Shown piece after piece: positions 25,264 through 33,200 of a stretch of DNA of 64,000 nucleotides. This DNA comes from Colwellia sp. 75C3 (lineage in GTDB: Bacteria; Pseudomonadota; Gammaproteobacteria; Enterobacterales; Alteromonadaceae), in assembly GCF_002836255.1 (NCBI RefSeq), contig NZ_PJAU01000055.1:1-64000 (forward strand). The letters are read 5' to 3'. The notes beneath the pieces were generated by a model. The model was not told the DNA's origin. It saw only the letters and a program-made list of their open reading frames with translations, and ran no database searches. Positions within the stretch are counted from its first letter, which is position 1, and each line of letters opens with the position of its first letter. The translations under genes were made by a program, and so were the position numbers.

Positions 25264-25437
25264 AGTTACTTATCTTATTCGTGTATCGCAAAATTAAGGC
25301 GTCTATACCCGTAACCATTCAAAGTGCACTCTGAAACTTGCATCTTGATTGATTACGGGTATTAGATACTCATTGACTAGCGTCAACTCCGTGCCTTTTT
25401 CTTTTAATTGAGCGATACACTTTTAAGTTAAGCCACT
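25264..25437. mobile_element. Small MITE-like element, family B (174 bp, with nested insertion)
   Basis: The outer arms agttacttatctta and taagttaagccact form a terminal inverted repeat, continued inward by gtgtatcgc / gcgatacac. The interior matches 21636-21769 (aattaaggcgtc, tactcattga, gtcaactccgtgcctttttc). Here the two interior blocks are split by an extra palindrome at 25305-25362. It occupies the first part of the 513-base gap 25262-25774. Confidence 0.7.
25305..25362. repeat. Palindrome inserted inside a family-B element
   Basis: The arms atacccgtaaccattcaa and ttgattgattacgggtat form an 18-base inverted repeat with three mismatches around a 22-base loop. The other family-B copy lacks this segment at the matching point (ggcgtc | tactcattga), so it is best read as a later insertion. 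Confidence 0.65.
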
Positions 25438-25703
25438 ATATTATCTTTATTGGATCAGAGCTAACTATAAAGTTTTTAACTGTTTAGTTTCTGAATTAAC
25501 AATCCAAACCTAATCCAAGGTTGAAGTACTTTTTATAACATTATTTTTCTAAAAAATTTGTTATATCTCCTAAACTTGACTCTATTATATCCCCCCTGAT
25601 TTTAGTCAAAATAACCAGTTAATTGTATTTTTATCATTCGCTATTCTGCTTTGTTTTTCAACTTGTTGTATTTTATCGTTAATATTGTTGGCATTGTCAT
25701 TGC

Positions 25704-25722
25704 TACTGTATTTGTTACAGTA
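25704..25722. promoter_or_regulatory. Dyad operator candidate before the DUF1707/LiaF gene
   Basis: TACTGTA and TACAGTA flank five bases, giving a perfect 7-bp dyad that ends 52 bases before the start codon. The rest of the gap (25438-25703) holds nothing I recognise. Confidence 0.45.
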
Positions 25723-25774
25723 TTACTCATATGTAAATAAGTAATAAATAACTTATAAGAACAGGGAAAGTAAA

Positions 25775-26440
25775 ATGACCGTTACTCTAACAGATAGACC
25801 CATTGAAACCGTTCGTAGTGAAGTGATTGATCAATTGATCATGAATTATAGCCATGGCGAGTTATCTTATGAGGCTTTTGAACGTCGTTTAGACCAAGCC
25901 ATGGAGTTGGCCAACCATCAAGATTTAGTGGATCTAACAAGCGACTTACCCTTAGCGGTTGATAAAGCGTTTGTGGAAAGTAAAAAACAAGACTTAGCAC
26001 CTAATTATGTTGCTGGTGAAGCTGAAGAATTGGATTATATGGTTAATATCTTTAGTGGTAGTAACCGTGGCGGTGTCTGGAGAGTAGCTAAAGAAACACG
26101 CTATTTAAGTATATTCAGTGGTACTGATATTGATTTTACCGATGCTCAGTTTAGCCAAGAAGTGGTACGCATTAAAATGTTTAGCCTATTTAGTGGTGAT
26201 ACTATTTATGTACCTGAAAATGTCAATGTAGTATCAAAAGCGTTCTGCATCTTTGGCAGCATTGATAATATAGCGCCAAGTCAAACAAGAACATCAACGG
26301 TAAATCAAAATAGTGCTAGTAGACCGACCATTATTATAGAAGGTTTCTCTATTTTCAGTGGCGTTAGTATTAAAGTTAAACGTAGTATGAAAGAGCGCTT
26401 TGTTGAGCTAGCAGATGGTTTGAAAAAGATGTTTTCGTAA
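25775..26440 (+). CDS. DUF1707 and LiaF-C-like envelope-stress protein
   Basis: The 221-residue protein starts with a DUF1707 (SHOCT-like) helical domain: RSEVIDQLIMNYSHGELSYE then FERRLDQAMELANHQDLVDL. A three-fold FSG-containing beta region (FSGSNRGGVWRVA, FSGTDIDFTDAQF, FSLFSGDTIYVPEN) fits the LiaF C-terminal 'cell wall-active antibiotics response' domain. No membrane span is visible, so it may be cytoplasmic. In Firmicutes such domains sense or report envelope stress. In gammaproteobacteria the role is not established. A dyad just upstream suggests specific regulation. It stands alone. Confidence 0.8.
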   Translation: MTVTLTDRPIETVRSEVIDQLIMNYSHGELSYEAFERRLDQAMELANHQDLVDLTSDLPLAVDKAFVESKKQDLAPNYVAGEAEELDYMVNIFSGSNRGGVWRVAKETRYLSIFSGTDIDFTDAQFSQEVVRIKMFSLFSGDTIYVPENVNVVSKAFCIFGSIDNIAPSQTRTSTVNQNSASRPTIIIEGFSIFSGVSIKVKRSMKERFVELADGLKKMFS

Positions 26441-26490
26441 TGAATGTTTTTTAGCCAACATTAAATATGAAACAAACCTGTCGCTAATTA

Positions 26491-26518
26491 AAAGGCTCTA
26501 CGTAATAGTAGCGCCTTT
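26491..26518. terminator. Bidirectional hairpin between convergent genes
   Basis: The arms aaaggc...ctac and gtag...gccttt form an interrupted stem with short A/T runs on either side, between the DUF1707 gene and the convergent DUF1697 gene. Confidence 0.5.
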
Positions 26519-26519
26519 A

Positions 26520-27035
26520 TTATTTCCCTAACATAGTGATGATTTTCTTTGCTGTGTTTAAATTTCGACCTGTTGCGGATTGACCTAAACAAGCTTCTAT
26601 ATTGGCGACAAGTTTAGAGCGGCCAATACCCACTGGGGCATGTAAGTAAAACACTTTATCTTTTACAAAATAGACTTCAGAACCCGCAAGATATTTAGCC
26701 ATTTTTTCTTGGTTTAGCGCAATAACATGATGGCAAAAGTAAAAGTGGACAAACTTTCCTTCAAAGGTCTGATAGGGATTATTTGTTAAGGCCATTGAAA
26801 ATTCATCTTCATGCAAAGTAAATATATTAGGTGAGAAGCCGAAGTTATCTAGCACTATTTTTGTAATAGCTTCAGTAGGATCACTAGCGCTTTTTAACAC
26901 GACATTACCACTTTGAATATAAGATGAAACATCTTCAAAATGCTTCTGCTCTAGTAATGGCACTAACGCTTTCATCGGTAATAAGTTTTTACCCCCGACA
27001 TTAATTCCCCTGAACAAGACAATATATTTCTTCAT
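26520..27035 (-). CDS. DUF1697 family protein
   Basis: The 171-residue protein has the family's signature opening KKYIVLFRGINVGGKNLLPM, the SSYIQSGNVVLKS motif near residue 45 and the C-terminal ATGRNLNTAKKI. The fold is a ferredoxin-like repeat and the biochemical role is unknown. The length is slightly below the usual ~180. It is separated by 220 bases from the metR-like gene upstream and is probably a single gene. Confidence 0.88.
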   Translation of the reverse strand: MKKYIVLFRGINVGGKNLLPMKALVPLLEQKHFEDVSSYIQSGNVVLKSASDPTEAITKIVLDNFGFSPNIFTLHEDEFSMALTNNPYQTFEGKFVHFYFCHHVIALNQEKMAKYLAGSEVYFVKDKVFYLHAPVGIGRSKLVANIEACLGQSATGRNLNTAKKIITMLGK

Positions 27036-27255
27036 TGTTTACCCTAAAATCAAGACAATTAAATACGCTTAGCGGAAGGTAGCGACTCGTTAAGCCTAAC
27101 GTCCGTTCAAGAAAACAGTTGTCGTTAGAAAAACACTTACCATGGCGCATTTGAGCGTTCAAGAGACAGTTACCTAGATTAGTGGCAAGTTTACCTTATT
27201 CTCTATCGCAGGCGTTTAATTTTTATTCAGCCCCCCGAAAGGCCACGCTAATTGA

Positions 27256-28140
27256 TCATTTTGTGTTTTTAGCTTGAGCAATGAAATCGTTTAAGTAGTC
27301 AAGATGCTGATCGGTCTTGCGAATACCGACAAAAATCTGTTTATTAATACCTTTCTCTCCAAAACGAAGACTCTTGATAGGCATTGATTTTGCGTATTCA
27401 TCTACTAACCAGCCCGGCAAAGCACAAATACCTCGACCAGCGGCAACCATCTGTAACATGATCTCAGTTGTTTCAATGTTTGTGTGTTTCTTTACCGAAC
27501 ACTTTGCTGGATTAAGAAATTGACTAAAAATATCGAGTCTCAGGGGCTCAACAGGGTAACTAAACAGTACTTCTTCGCTGAGTTGCTCAGGTAAGACAAA
27601 ATCTTGCTTGGCAAGTTTGTGAGACGCGGAAACGACCAGTCTATGTTCATAGTCAAAAACGGGTATGTAGTCTATTTTAGGTTTAAATAGCGGATCTGGT
27701 GTAATAAGTACATCTATCTCGTAGCTGAGTAATGCACCTAAAGCGCCAAATTGGAACTCCTGTTTCACGTCCATATCAATGGCTGGCCATTGCTCAAGAT
27801 AAGGCTGAATTACTCTAAGTAGCCATTGATAACAAGGATGGCACTCCATTCCAATTCGTAGCGATCCCATTTCACCTTTTGCAATTTGATTCAATAATAA
27901 TTCAGTGTGTAAAAACTGAGGCAATACTCTATTAGCAAGCGTTTGAATGCGTTCTCCAGCGGCGGTAAGACGCAAATTTCGACCGTCTTTTTTCCATATC
28001 GGAGTACCAATTTTACCTTCTAATTTTTTGATACTGTGACTTAATGCAGATTGAGATAAGTGCAACGAATCAGCAGCTTTAGTCAGGGTTCCATGCTCTT
28101 TTATTGCCGTTAGTATTTCTAAATGAATCCTTTCTAACAC
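27256..28140 (-). CDS. metR: MetR-like LysR-family regulator
   Basis: The 294-residue protein has a LysR N-terminal helix-turn-helix (about 4-62: TLTKAADSLHLSQSALSHSIKKLE). The effector domain includes the MetR-type signature GMECHPCYQWLLRVI (about residue 97) and later LQMVAAGRGICALPGWLV. MetR responds to homocysteine and activates methionine-synthesis genes. It lies at the 3' end of the mesX-mesD-TSUP gene row on the same strand, consistent with control of these methionine genes. Just upstream of its start is a perfect 19-bp inverted repeat whose arms each resemble a MetR box. Confidence 0.88.
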   Translation of the reverse strand: MLERIHLEILTAIKEHGTLTKAADSLHLSQSALSHSIKKLEGKIGTPIWKKDGRNLRLTAAGERIQTLANRVLPQFLHTELLLNQIAKGEMGSLRIGMECHPCYQWLLRVIQPYLEQWPAIDMDVKQEFQFGALGALLSYEIDVLITPDPLFKPKIDYIPVFDYEHRLVVSASHKLAKQDFVLPEQLSEEVLFSYPVEPLRLDIFSQFLNPAKCSVKKHTNIETTEIMLQMVAAGRGICALPGWLVDEYAKSMPIKSLRFGEKGINKQIFVGIRKTDQHLDYLNDFIAQAKNTK

Positions 28141-28162
28141 CGGTTAACTCCTCGCTTTAATG

Positions 28163-28216
28163 ATGAACTTGTTTGATTGATGAGTGCAGTTCATTTTATC
28201 AATCAAACAAGTTCAT
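28163..28216. promoter_or_regulatory. Perfect 19-bp inverted repeat upstream of metR
   Basis: The arms ATGAACTTGTTTGATTGAT (28163-28181) and ATCAATCAAACAAGTTCAT (28198-28216) are exactly complementary around 16 bases. There is no T run on either side, so it is not a simple terminator. TGAACTTGTTTGA and its mirror each differ at one position from the MetR consensus TGAA-N5-TTCA. It lies 23 bases before the metR start codon and is best read as an operator. Confidence 0.55.
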
Positions 28217-28262
28217 TTACAATTATCATTTACTGTTTAACAAGCATTTATAGGGATTTAAT

Positions 28263-29093
28263 CTATAAGAAAAGTTGCGCCAACATACGTAAGCCAGTAA
28301 ATAGTAATACCAAGGCAAAGATTTTTTTCAGTTTTACCGCATCTAATTTTGCTGCCAGTGATGCCCCTACCGGTGCGAATAGTACCGTTAGCGGCACAAT
28401 ACAAATGAAGGCAAATAGATTGACTAAGCCAAATGTGCCCGCTGGTGCATCGGTTGGTGTACTACCCAAGGTCAACATTGTTAGCGCACCTGGCAACGAA
28501 ATGATTAACCCTATTGCCGCAGCTGTGCCAATGGCCTTGTGGGTGGGATAATTATATAGGGTGAGTAGTGGAACCGAGAGTGTGCCGCCGCCGATCCCTA
28601 CCATAGAACTGAAAAATCCAATGGATGCCCCCATAACTGTTTGTCCTGTTGCATTAGGTAGTTTTGGGTACAGAGCAGATTTCCCCGTTCGGAGCAGCAT
28701 GTTTAGTGCCGATAAAACCGCTATCACCCCAAACAACATCGCAAGCACAGTACCTTCAACGCGAGTCACTAACCAGCTACCAGCCAATACTCCCATAAGA
28801 ATAAATACAGCCCAACGTTTGAGCAGGTCAAAATCAACATTACCTTTTTGATTGTGAGAACGAATTGAACTAATGGACGTTGGTACTATGGTGGCCAGTG
28901 AGGTTGCTGTCGCAATTAGCATCGCAGATTCTGGTGATACGCCAAAGCTCTGGAACAAGAAAAATAGCACAGGTACGATGACGATACCGCCACCTACGCC
29001 TAACAAACCAGCTAAAATTCCTGCGAATACACCTGTGACAACCAATGCTAAAAAGGGTGAGATATTATTTGTTATAACTTCAATGATATTCAT
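28263..29093 (-). CDS. TauE/SafE (TSUP) family membrane exporter
   Basis: The 276-residue protein has about eight membrane spans in two related halves, each opening with a glycine-rich motif: GVFAGILAGLLGVGGGIVIVP near residue 20, and MGASIGFFSSMVGIGGGTLSVP near 155. This is the TSUP (sulfite/organosulfonate/thiosulfate exporter) signature. Its place between mesD and metR suggests export of a sulfur compound or C1-sulfur by-product connected with methionine metabolism. The substrate is inferred from context only. It is 123 bases from metR and 250 from mesD, so it may have its own promoter. Confidence 0.88.
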   Translation of the reverse strand: MNIIEVITNNISPFLALVVTGVFAGILAGLLGVGGGIVIVPVLFFLFQSFGVSPESAMLIATATSLATIVPTSISSIRSHNQKGNVDFDLLKRWAVFILMGVLAGSWLVTRVEGTVLAMLFGVIAVLSALNMLLRTGKSALYPKLPNATGQTVMGASIGFFSSMVGIGGGTLSVPLLTLYNYPTHKAIGTAAAIGLIISLPGALTMLTLGSTPTDAPAGTFGLVNLFAFICIVPLTVLFAPVGASLAAKLDAVKLKKIFALVLLFTGLRMLAQLFL

Positions 29094-29311
29094 TAATGAC
29101 TACTTCTATTTTTAACATGCTGATGGAGTTTACTCATGAAATAGTGGTAAACGTCATCTTCGAAGTCTCTGATCGAAGATCCATTGCTCTTTAGACACAT
29201 CAAACCCGATAAACATACTATGGGGATCACGATCCAGAGCCAAGTGCTTAGGCATGATTTTTAATAACGGCAATGACCTTACTATCAATTCAAGAGGCCA
29301 TTACAAACAGT

Positions 29312-29341
29312 TAAAAAGTATGCCCCTATTTTTTAGGCATT
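29312..29341 (-). terminator. Possible terminator after mesD
   Basis: On the minus strand, just after the mesD stop, atgcct and aggggcat form an imperfect stem followed by ACTTTTT. Confidence 0.45.
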
Positions 29342-29342
29342 A

Positions 29343-30401
29343 TTATATTGATTCGTTACTGATGGAGAGTTCCTTTCGGATTATTTCTGCACCTGCAGTT
29401 AACGCATTTAACTTCCCTCTTGCTACGTCACGAGATAAAGGGGCCATGCCACAGTTGGTGCAAGGATAAAGCTTGTCGGCATCGACAAACTTAAGTGCTT
29501 TTCGTAGGGTATCTGCTACTTCCTCAGGTGTTTCAATGGTATCGGTTGCGACATCTATTGCCCCTACCATTACTTTTTTACCACGAATGAGTTCAAGTAA
29601 CTCCATTGGAACATGAGAGTTGTGACATTCTAGTGAGATAATATCGATAGTAGATTTTTGCAGTTTGGGGAAAGCTTCTTCATATTGTCGCCACTCTGAC
29701 CCTAACGTTTTTTTCCAATCGGTATTCGCTTTGATACCATAGCCGTAGCAAATATGTACAGCCGTTTCACACTTAAGTCCTTCAATTGCTCTCTCTAAAC
29801 AAGCAATACCCCAATCATTAACCTCATCAAAAAATACATTAAATGCAGGCTCATCAAATTGGATAATATCAACACCTGCCGCCTCTAATTCTTTGGCTTC
29901 TTGATTGAGAACTTTGGCAAACTCCCAAGCAAGTTCTTTCCGACTTTTATAATGATCATCATAAAGCGTATCTATCATTGTCATGGGACCAGGCAGAGCC
30001 CATTTAATAGGTTGCTTAGTTTGCTGACGTAATAACTTGGCATCTTCAACAAAAACTGGCTTTTGGCGACTAACAGGGCCAACGACCGTTGGGACACTTG
30101 CATCATAACGATCACGAATTTTAACGGTTTTACGTTTCTCAAAATCAACACCGTTGAGGTGCTCAATAAACGTAGTAACAAAATGCTGCCGCGTTTGCTC
30201 GCCATCGCTGACAATATCAATACCTGCTTGTTGCTGATCTTGTAATGATAAACGTAAAGCATCGTGTTTACCGTCAGTTAGTTCCTCTCCTTGTAATTTC
30301 CAAGGTGACCAAAGAGTCTCAGGTTGTGCAAGCCAAGAGGGTTTAGGCAAGCTGCCTGCTGTTGAAGTAGGTAATAGTACCTTAGGAGTATTAGTTTTCA
30401 T
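29343..30401 (-). CDS. mesD: Core MetE-type methionine synthase MesD
   Basis: The 352-residue protein has only the C-terminal catalytic half of MetE (full MetE is about 750 residues). It has the opening STAGSLPKPSWL and the zinc ligands characteristic of that barrel: His and Cys in AVHICYGYG, Glu in SLECHNSH, and Cys in PCTNCGMAPLS. The DEPAF acid is also present. Stand-alone core-MetE enzymes do not use folate. Those adjacent to DUF1852 were named MesD (Price and colleagues) and need the MesX partner and oxygen to supply the methyl group. The neighbouring DUF1852 gene, 36 bases upstream on the same strand, makes that assignment firm. Confidence 0.9.
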   Translation of the reverse strand: MKTNTPKVLLPTSTAGSLPKPSWLAQPETLWSPWKLQGEELTDGKHDALRLSLQDQQQAGIDIVSDGEQTRQHFVTTFIEHLNGVDFEKRKTVKIRDRYDASVPTVVGPVSRQKPVFVEDAKLLRQQTKQPIKWALPGPMTMIDTLYDDHYKSRKELAWEFAKVLNQEAKELEAAGVDIIQFDEPAFNVFFDEVNDWGIACLERAIEGLKCETAVHICYGYGIKANTDWKKTLGSEWRQYEEAFPKLQKSTIDIISLECHNSHVPMELLELIRGKKVMVGAIDVATDTIETPEEVADTLRKALKFVDADKLYPCTNCGMAPLSRDVARGKLNALTAGAEIIRKELSISNESI

Positions 30402-30437
30402 GATAAAGATGCCGTATATTTTAAATTAATTATTGAA

Positions 30438-31433
30438 CTAAGCTATTGAACTAAGCTCTTGAACGTAGTTAGCTGACCATTGCTCAAGAACAGTTTGGTG
30501 CGGTTTAATGAAGTGTTCCTCAGTAAATTTAGCCTGCTCTGTAGCTAATTGGCCACGCTCTTCTCGATCATAAACAATTTGAGTTAGTGAATGATCTAGG
30601 TTCTTTAAATTTGGTTGATAAGATTTTCCTGCAACAGCATTAGCGTTATAAATCTCAGGTCGGTATATTTTTTGAAAAGTTTCCATTGTGCTAATAGTGC
30701 TTATCAGCTCAAGGCTAGTGTAATCATTCAATAAATCACCAAAGAAATAGAAAGCCAAAGGCGCAACACTATTTGGCGGCATAAAATAACGAACCTGTAA
30801 GCCCATTTTTTTGAAATATTGCTCAGTTAAAGAAGATTCATTTGGCTGGTATTCAACACCTAATACCGGATGCTGATTTTCAGTTCGATGATAGGTCTTA
30901 GTATCAGAAACACTGAGACATATAACGGGTGTTTTATTAAAGTTTTGTTTGTAAACATTTGAATTCACAAAAGACTGAAAGAGTTTTCCATGGAGTTCAC
31001 CAAAGTTATCTGGAATGCTAAATTTCGGTTGGTCTTTATTATGCTCTTGCAGTAATACACTAAAATCATAATCTCGGACATAAGAGGAGAAATTATTCCC
31101 TACAATACCTTCAATACGCTTGTTCGTTTGGTGATCTACAATATTCGTTTTCAATATTTCAATCGATGGGAAGGCCTGACCGTTGTCTTCAATATCCATA
31201 TCAACAGAAATGATTTCAAGTTCGACAGAATAACGGTCTGCTTTGGGGTTATCCCAATTAGCCAAGGCATTAAAACTATTATCAATCATCTTTAAAGCGT
31301 TGCGTAAGTTCGCTTGACGGTAACTTCCTCTGGCCAAGTTAGCGAAGTTGGTCGTGATACGCGTCTTGTCTGAGGGGTGATAATTTTCATCGAGACAAAT
31401 GCTCTTAATAGTAAAGGTAAAGTTTGTATTCAT
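30438..31433 (-). CDS. mesX: DUF1852 protein MesX, partner of MesD
   Basis: The 331-residue protein matches the DUF1852 family: FTIKSICLDENYHPSDKTRITTNFANLARG at the N-terminus, then PVLGVEYQPNESSLTEQYFKKMGLQVRYFMPPNS. The family occurs next to core-MetE proteins and is required for methionine synthesis by MesD. It is thought to act as an oxygen-using enzyme in methyl-donor supply, though the chemistry was not fully settled when I last knew of it. It is first in the row mesX-mesD. The start follows AGGA at a rather long distance (12 bases). Confidence 0.88.
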   Translation of the reverse strand: MNTNFTFTIKSICLDENYHPSDKTRITTNFANLARGSYRQANLRNALKMIDNSFNALANWDNPKADRYSVELEIISVDMDIEDNGQAFPSIEILKTNIVDHQTNKRIEGIVGNNFSSYVRDYDFSVLLQEHNKDQPKFSIPDNFGELHGKLFQSFVNSNVYKQNFNKTPVICLSVSDTKTYHRTENQHPVLGVEYQPNESSLTEQYFKKMGLQVRYFMPPNSVAPLAFYFFGDLLNDYTSLELISTISTMETFQKIYRPEIYNANAVAGKSYQPNLKNLDHSLTQIVYDREERGQLATEQAKFTEEHFIKPHQTVLEQWSANYVQELSSIA

Positions 31434-31622
31434 TGTGATACGTATCCTATTTTCTTAGAAAAATTCTGAATTTATTGTTTGCTCTCTCTCTAGACTTTCC
31501 AATCTGCTTTACTGATTTTCTCAGCCAGTAGTCTTCACCGTATTTTTTGGTTTATGCTAAAGGCTAAACTGTAATATTGTCTAAAGTTAAAAGCAGAGTG
31601 TATTTTATACTTGGTTCGTTAT

Positions 31623-31781
31623 ATGAATAAAATTGATTTTATTTCATTGATATATGAGGTTTGCTCATGGATCTTACTGTTCGTAGGCTTGGTAACATTT
31701 CTACCAGTCATTCGGGGTTATACGATCACTTGGAATTATTCAAATGCGAGTATGACTGCACATTTACCTGCTTCTATTTAA
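31623..31781 (+). CDS. Possible 52-aa single-span membrane protein
   Basis: In the 620-base gap 31434-32053 there is an ATG frame reading MNKIDFISLIYEVCSWILLF, then VGLVTFLPVIRGYTITWNYS, then NASMTAHLPASI and a stop. One strong hydrophobic span (about 15-30) is followed by a polar tail. No good ribosome site is visible (only ggttcgtt upstream). It may be a small membrane protein or chance. The rest of the gap shows no other gene. Confidence 0.35.
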   Translation: MNKIDFISLIYEVCSWILLFVGLVTFLPVIRGYTITWNYSNASMTAHLPASI

Positions 31782-32053
31782 GTTGATTATTTGATGTCTT
31801 AATGAGGTTGGCTTTATGGTATTAGTGATTGTGCTGGGGGGAATGTAAAATTAGAGGCAGCATAAACCGTAACAAATAAGTTAATTATTCTCACTTGGTG
31901 ACGTATTTCTCATTATTTATGACGATCAGCGCAGAAATAATAAAACGGAATAAAGATAACGGCACATCAATTAGAGTTAATGCTCAGCTGTTGATGTAAG
32001 AAGTGCTATAATAGGTCATACCACTTTAATATACATTTACCTTAAGGCTTTTT

Positions 32054-32464
32054 ATGCGCTTTCTTTCCCGTCGTCTTGTTATGCCAAACGATTTAAACTA
32101 TGCCAACTCTCTATTTGGTGGTCGTGCCCTAGAATGGATTGATGAAGAAGCGGCTATTTACGCTATTTGCCAGTTAGAAACTAATTGCCTGGTGACTAAA
32201 CATATTGGTGAAATTAGTTTTGAGTCTCCAGCAATGCAGGGAGATGTGGTTGAATTTGGCTTAGTGACTAAAAAGGTAGGGCGCACGTCTATTACCGTTA
32301 CTTGCTTAGTACGTAATAAAGCCACTAAAAAAACCATCTGTTTGGCGGATGATATCGTTTTTGTACAAGTGGATCCTGAATCACGTTTACCGATCCCACA
32401 TGGAAAAACGCTGGAAGCATTGGAAACGCAAACTAAAGTAGAAATAAATACCCTTAATATGTAG
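32054..32464 (+). CDS. Acyl-CoA thioesterase (YciA/BACH-type hotdog fold)
   Basis: The 136-residue single hotdog domain has the family landmark NYANSLFGGRALEWIDEEAA, with the catalytic Asp/Glu region, and the later GEISFESPAMQGDVVEF and GRTSITV segments. These enzymes cut acyl-CoA to free acid plus CoA as hexamers. Length and motif order match E. coli YciA. It is a short gene of its own. A tandem hairpin region separates it from yajD. Confidence 0.88.
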   Translation: MRFLSRRLVMPNDLNYANSLFGGRALEWIDEEAAIYAICQLETNCLVTKHIGEISFESPAMQGDVVEFGLVTKKVGRTSITVTCLVRNKATKKTICLADDIVFVQVDPESRLPIPHGKTLEALETQTKVEINTLNM

Positions 32465-32483
32465 TTTTTGTTTCTTGACCGCT

Positions 32484-32531
32484 ATTGCTAAGCACTAGTG
32501 TTGCTAAGTAAGGTGCTTAGCAATACACTAG
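32484..32531 (+). repeat. Overlapping, mutually exclusive hairpins between thioesterase and yajD genes
   Basis: ATTGCTAAGCAC (32484-32495) pairs perfectly with GTGCTTAGCAAT (32513-32524). Alternatively CTAGTGTTGCTAAG (from 32495) pairs with CTTAGCAATACACTAG (32516-32531). The two stems share the 3' arm, so only one can form at a time. No T run follows, so it is not an ordinary terminator. Confidence 0.5.
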
Positions 32532-32562
32532 CTATATAACTTATTTACCGTCCTTTATTATT

Positions 32563-32907
32563 ATGTCCTCAGATCGCTTTGGCACTAGTGCCAACTACAA
32601 ACAACAAGAAAAAGGTTATCGTGACCGTGCATTAAAATTATTCCCTTGGGTATGTGGCCGTTGTGCACGTGCTTTTGAATTTTCTAACTTGAGAGAGTTG
32701 ACCGTACATCATATGGATCACGATCATACTAATAATCCAAATGACGGCAGTAACTGGGAATTGTTATGTATCTATTGTCACGACAACGAGCATGCCAAAT
32801 ATACAGACCATGCTAATTATAAAACTGAAGTGAAAGCTGGCGATACCAACCAAGATACCGCCACCTATAATCCATTCGCGGATTTAAAATCGATGTTAAA
32901 GAAGTAG
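32563..32907 (+). CDS. yajD: HNH nuclease YajD
   Basis: The 114-residue protein has a zinc-ribbon HNH core: CGRCARAFEF, then LTVHHMDHDHTNNPNDGSN, then LLCIYCHDNEH. This gives the paired CxxC motifs around the HNH His/Asn residues. The arrangement matches YajD, a small HNH-family protein whose physiological target is unknown. A terminator follows, so it is the last gene of its unit. Confidence 0.88.
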   Translation: MSSDRFGTSANYKQQEKGYRDRALKLFPWVCGRCARAFEFSNLRELTVHHMDHDHTNNPNDGSNWELLCIYCHDNEHAKYTDHANYKTEVKAGDTNQDTATYNPFADLKSMLKK

Positions 32908-32915
32908 TTAATACC

Positions 32916-32941
32916 ACCTCAGAATTACGCCTGGGGTTTTG
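32916..32941 (+). terminator. Terminator after yajD
   Basis: The arms acctcag and ctggggt pair over seven positions including one G-T, and TTTT follows. Confidence 0.6.
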
Positions 32942-32950
32942 TAACTACTT

Positions 32951-33154
32951 CTACACGTCTTCCTGAGTGAGATACTGTTCATACCCTGAAATGCCAAAAA
33001 AACGAACTGATTTTTTTAGTTTGATTTTTTTGGCAATTAGCAGTTCATCACAATACACTTTCACGACTTGTTTCTCGCCATTACTGTCAGTGTCATAATC
33101 ATGTTTACTATTGAGCCTAAGATTATCAAACTCAGTTTTCATAATTAATTTCAT
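32951..33154 (-). CDS. Small hypothetical protein, 67 aa
   Basis: The protein is charged and soluble (MKLIMKTEFDNLRLNSKHDY at the start), and its middle carries VVKVYCDELLIAKKIKLKK, which could be a small beta-hairpin domain. GGAG lies nine bases before the ATG. It lies 46 bases downstream of the PspB-like gene on the same strand, so both may be co-transcribed. I do not recognise the family. The good ribosome site supports it as real. Confidence 0.5.
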   Translation of the reverse strand: MKLIMKTEFDNLRLNSKHDYDTDSNGEKQVVKVYCDELLIAKKIKLKKSVRFFGISGYEQYLTQEDV

Positions 33155-33200
33155 TGTTTAAATACTCCGTCAAAAATAAAAACTTAGCTAATAAATAGTC

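Noticed and set aside
25704..25722. LexA (SOS) box before the DUF1707/LiaF gene
   Set aside because: The spacing is CTGT-N7-ACAG, one base shorter than the LexA consensus N8.
31434..31622. SAM or other methionine riboswitch before mesX
   Set aside because: No conserved riboswitch core or kink-turn hairpin could be recognised.
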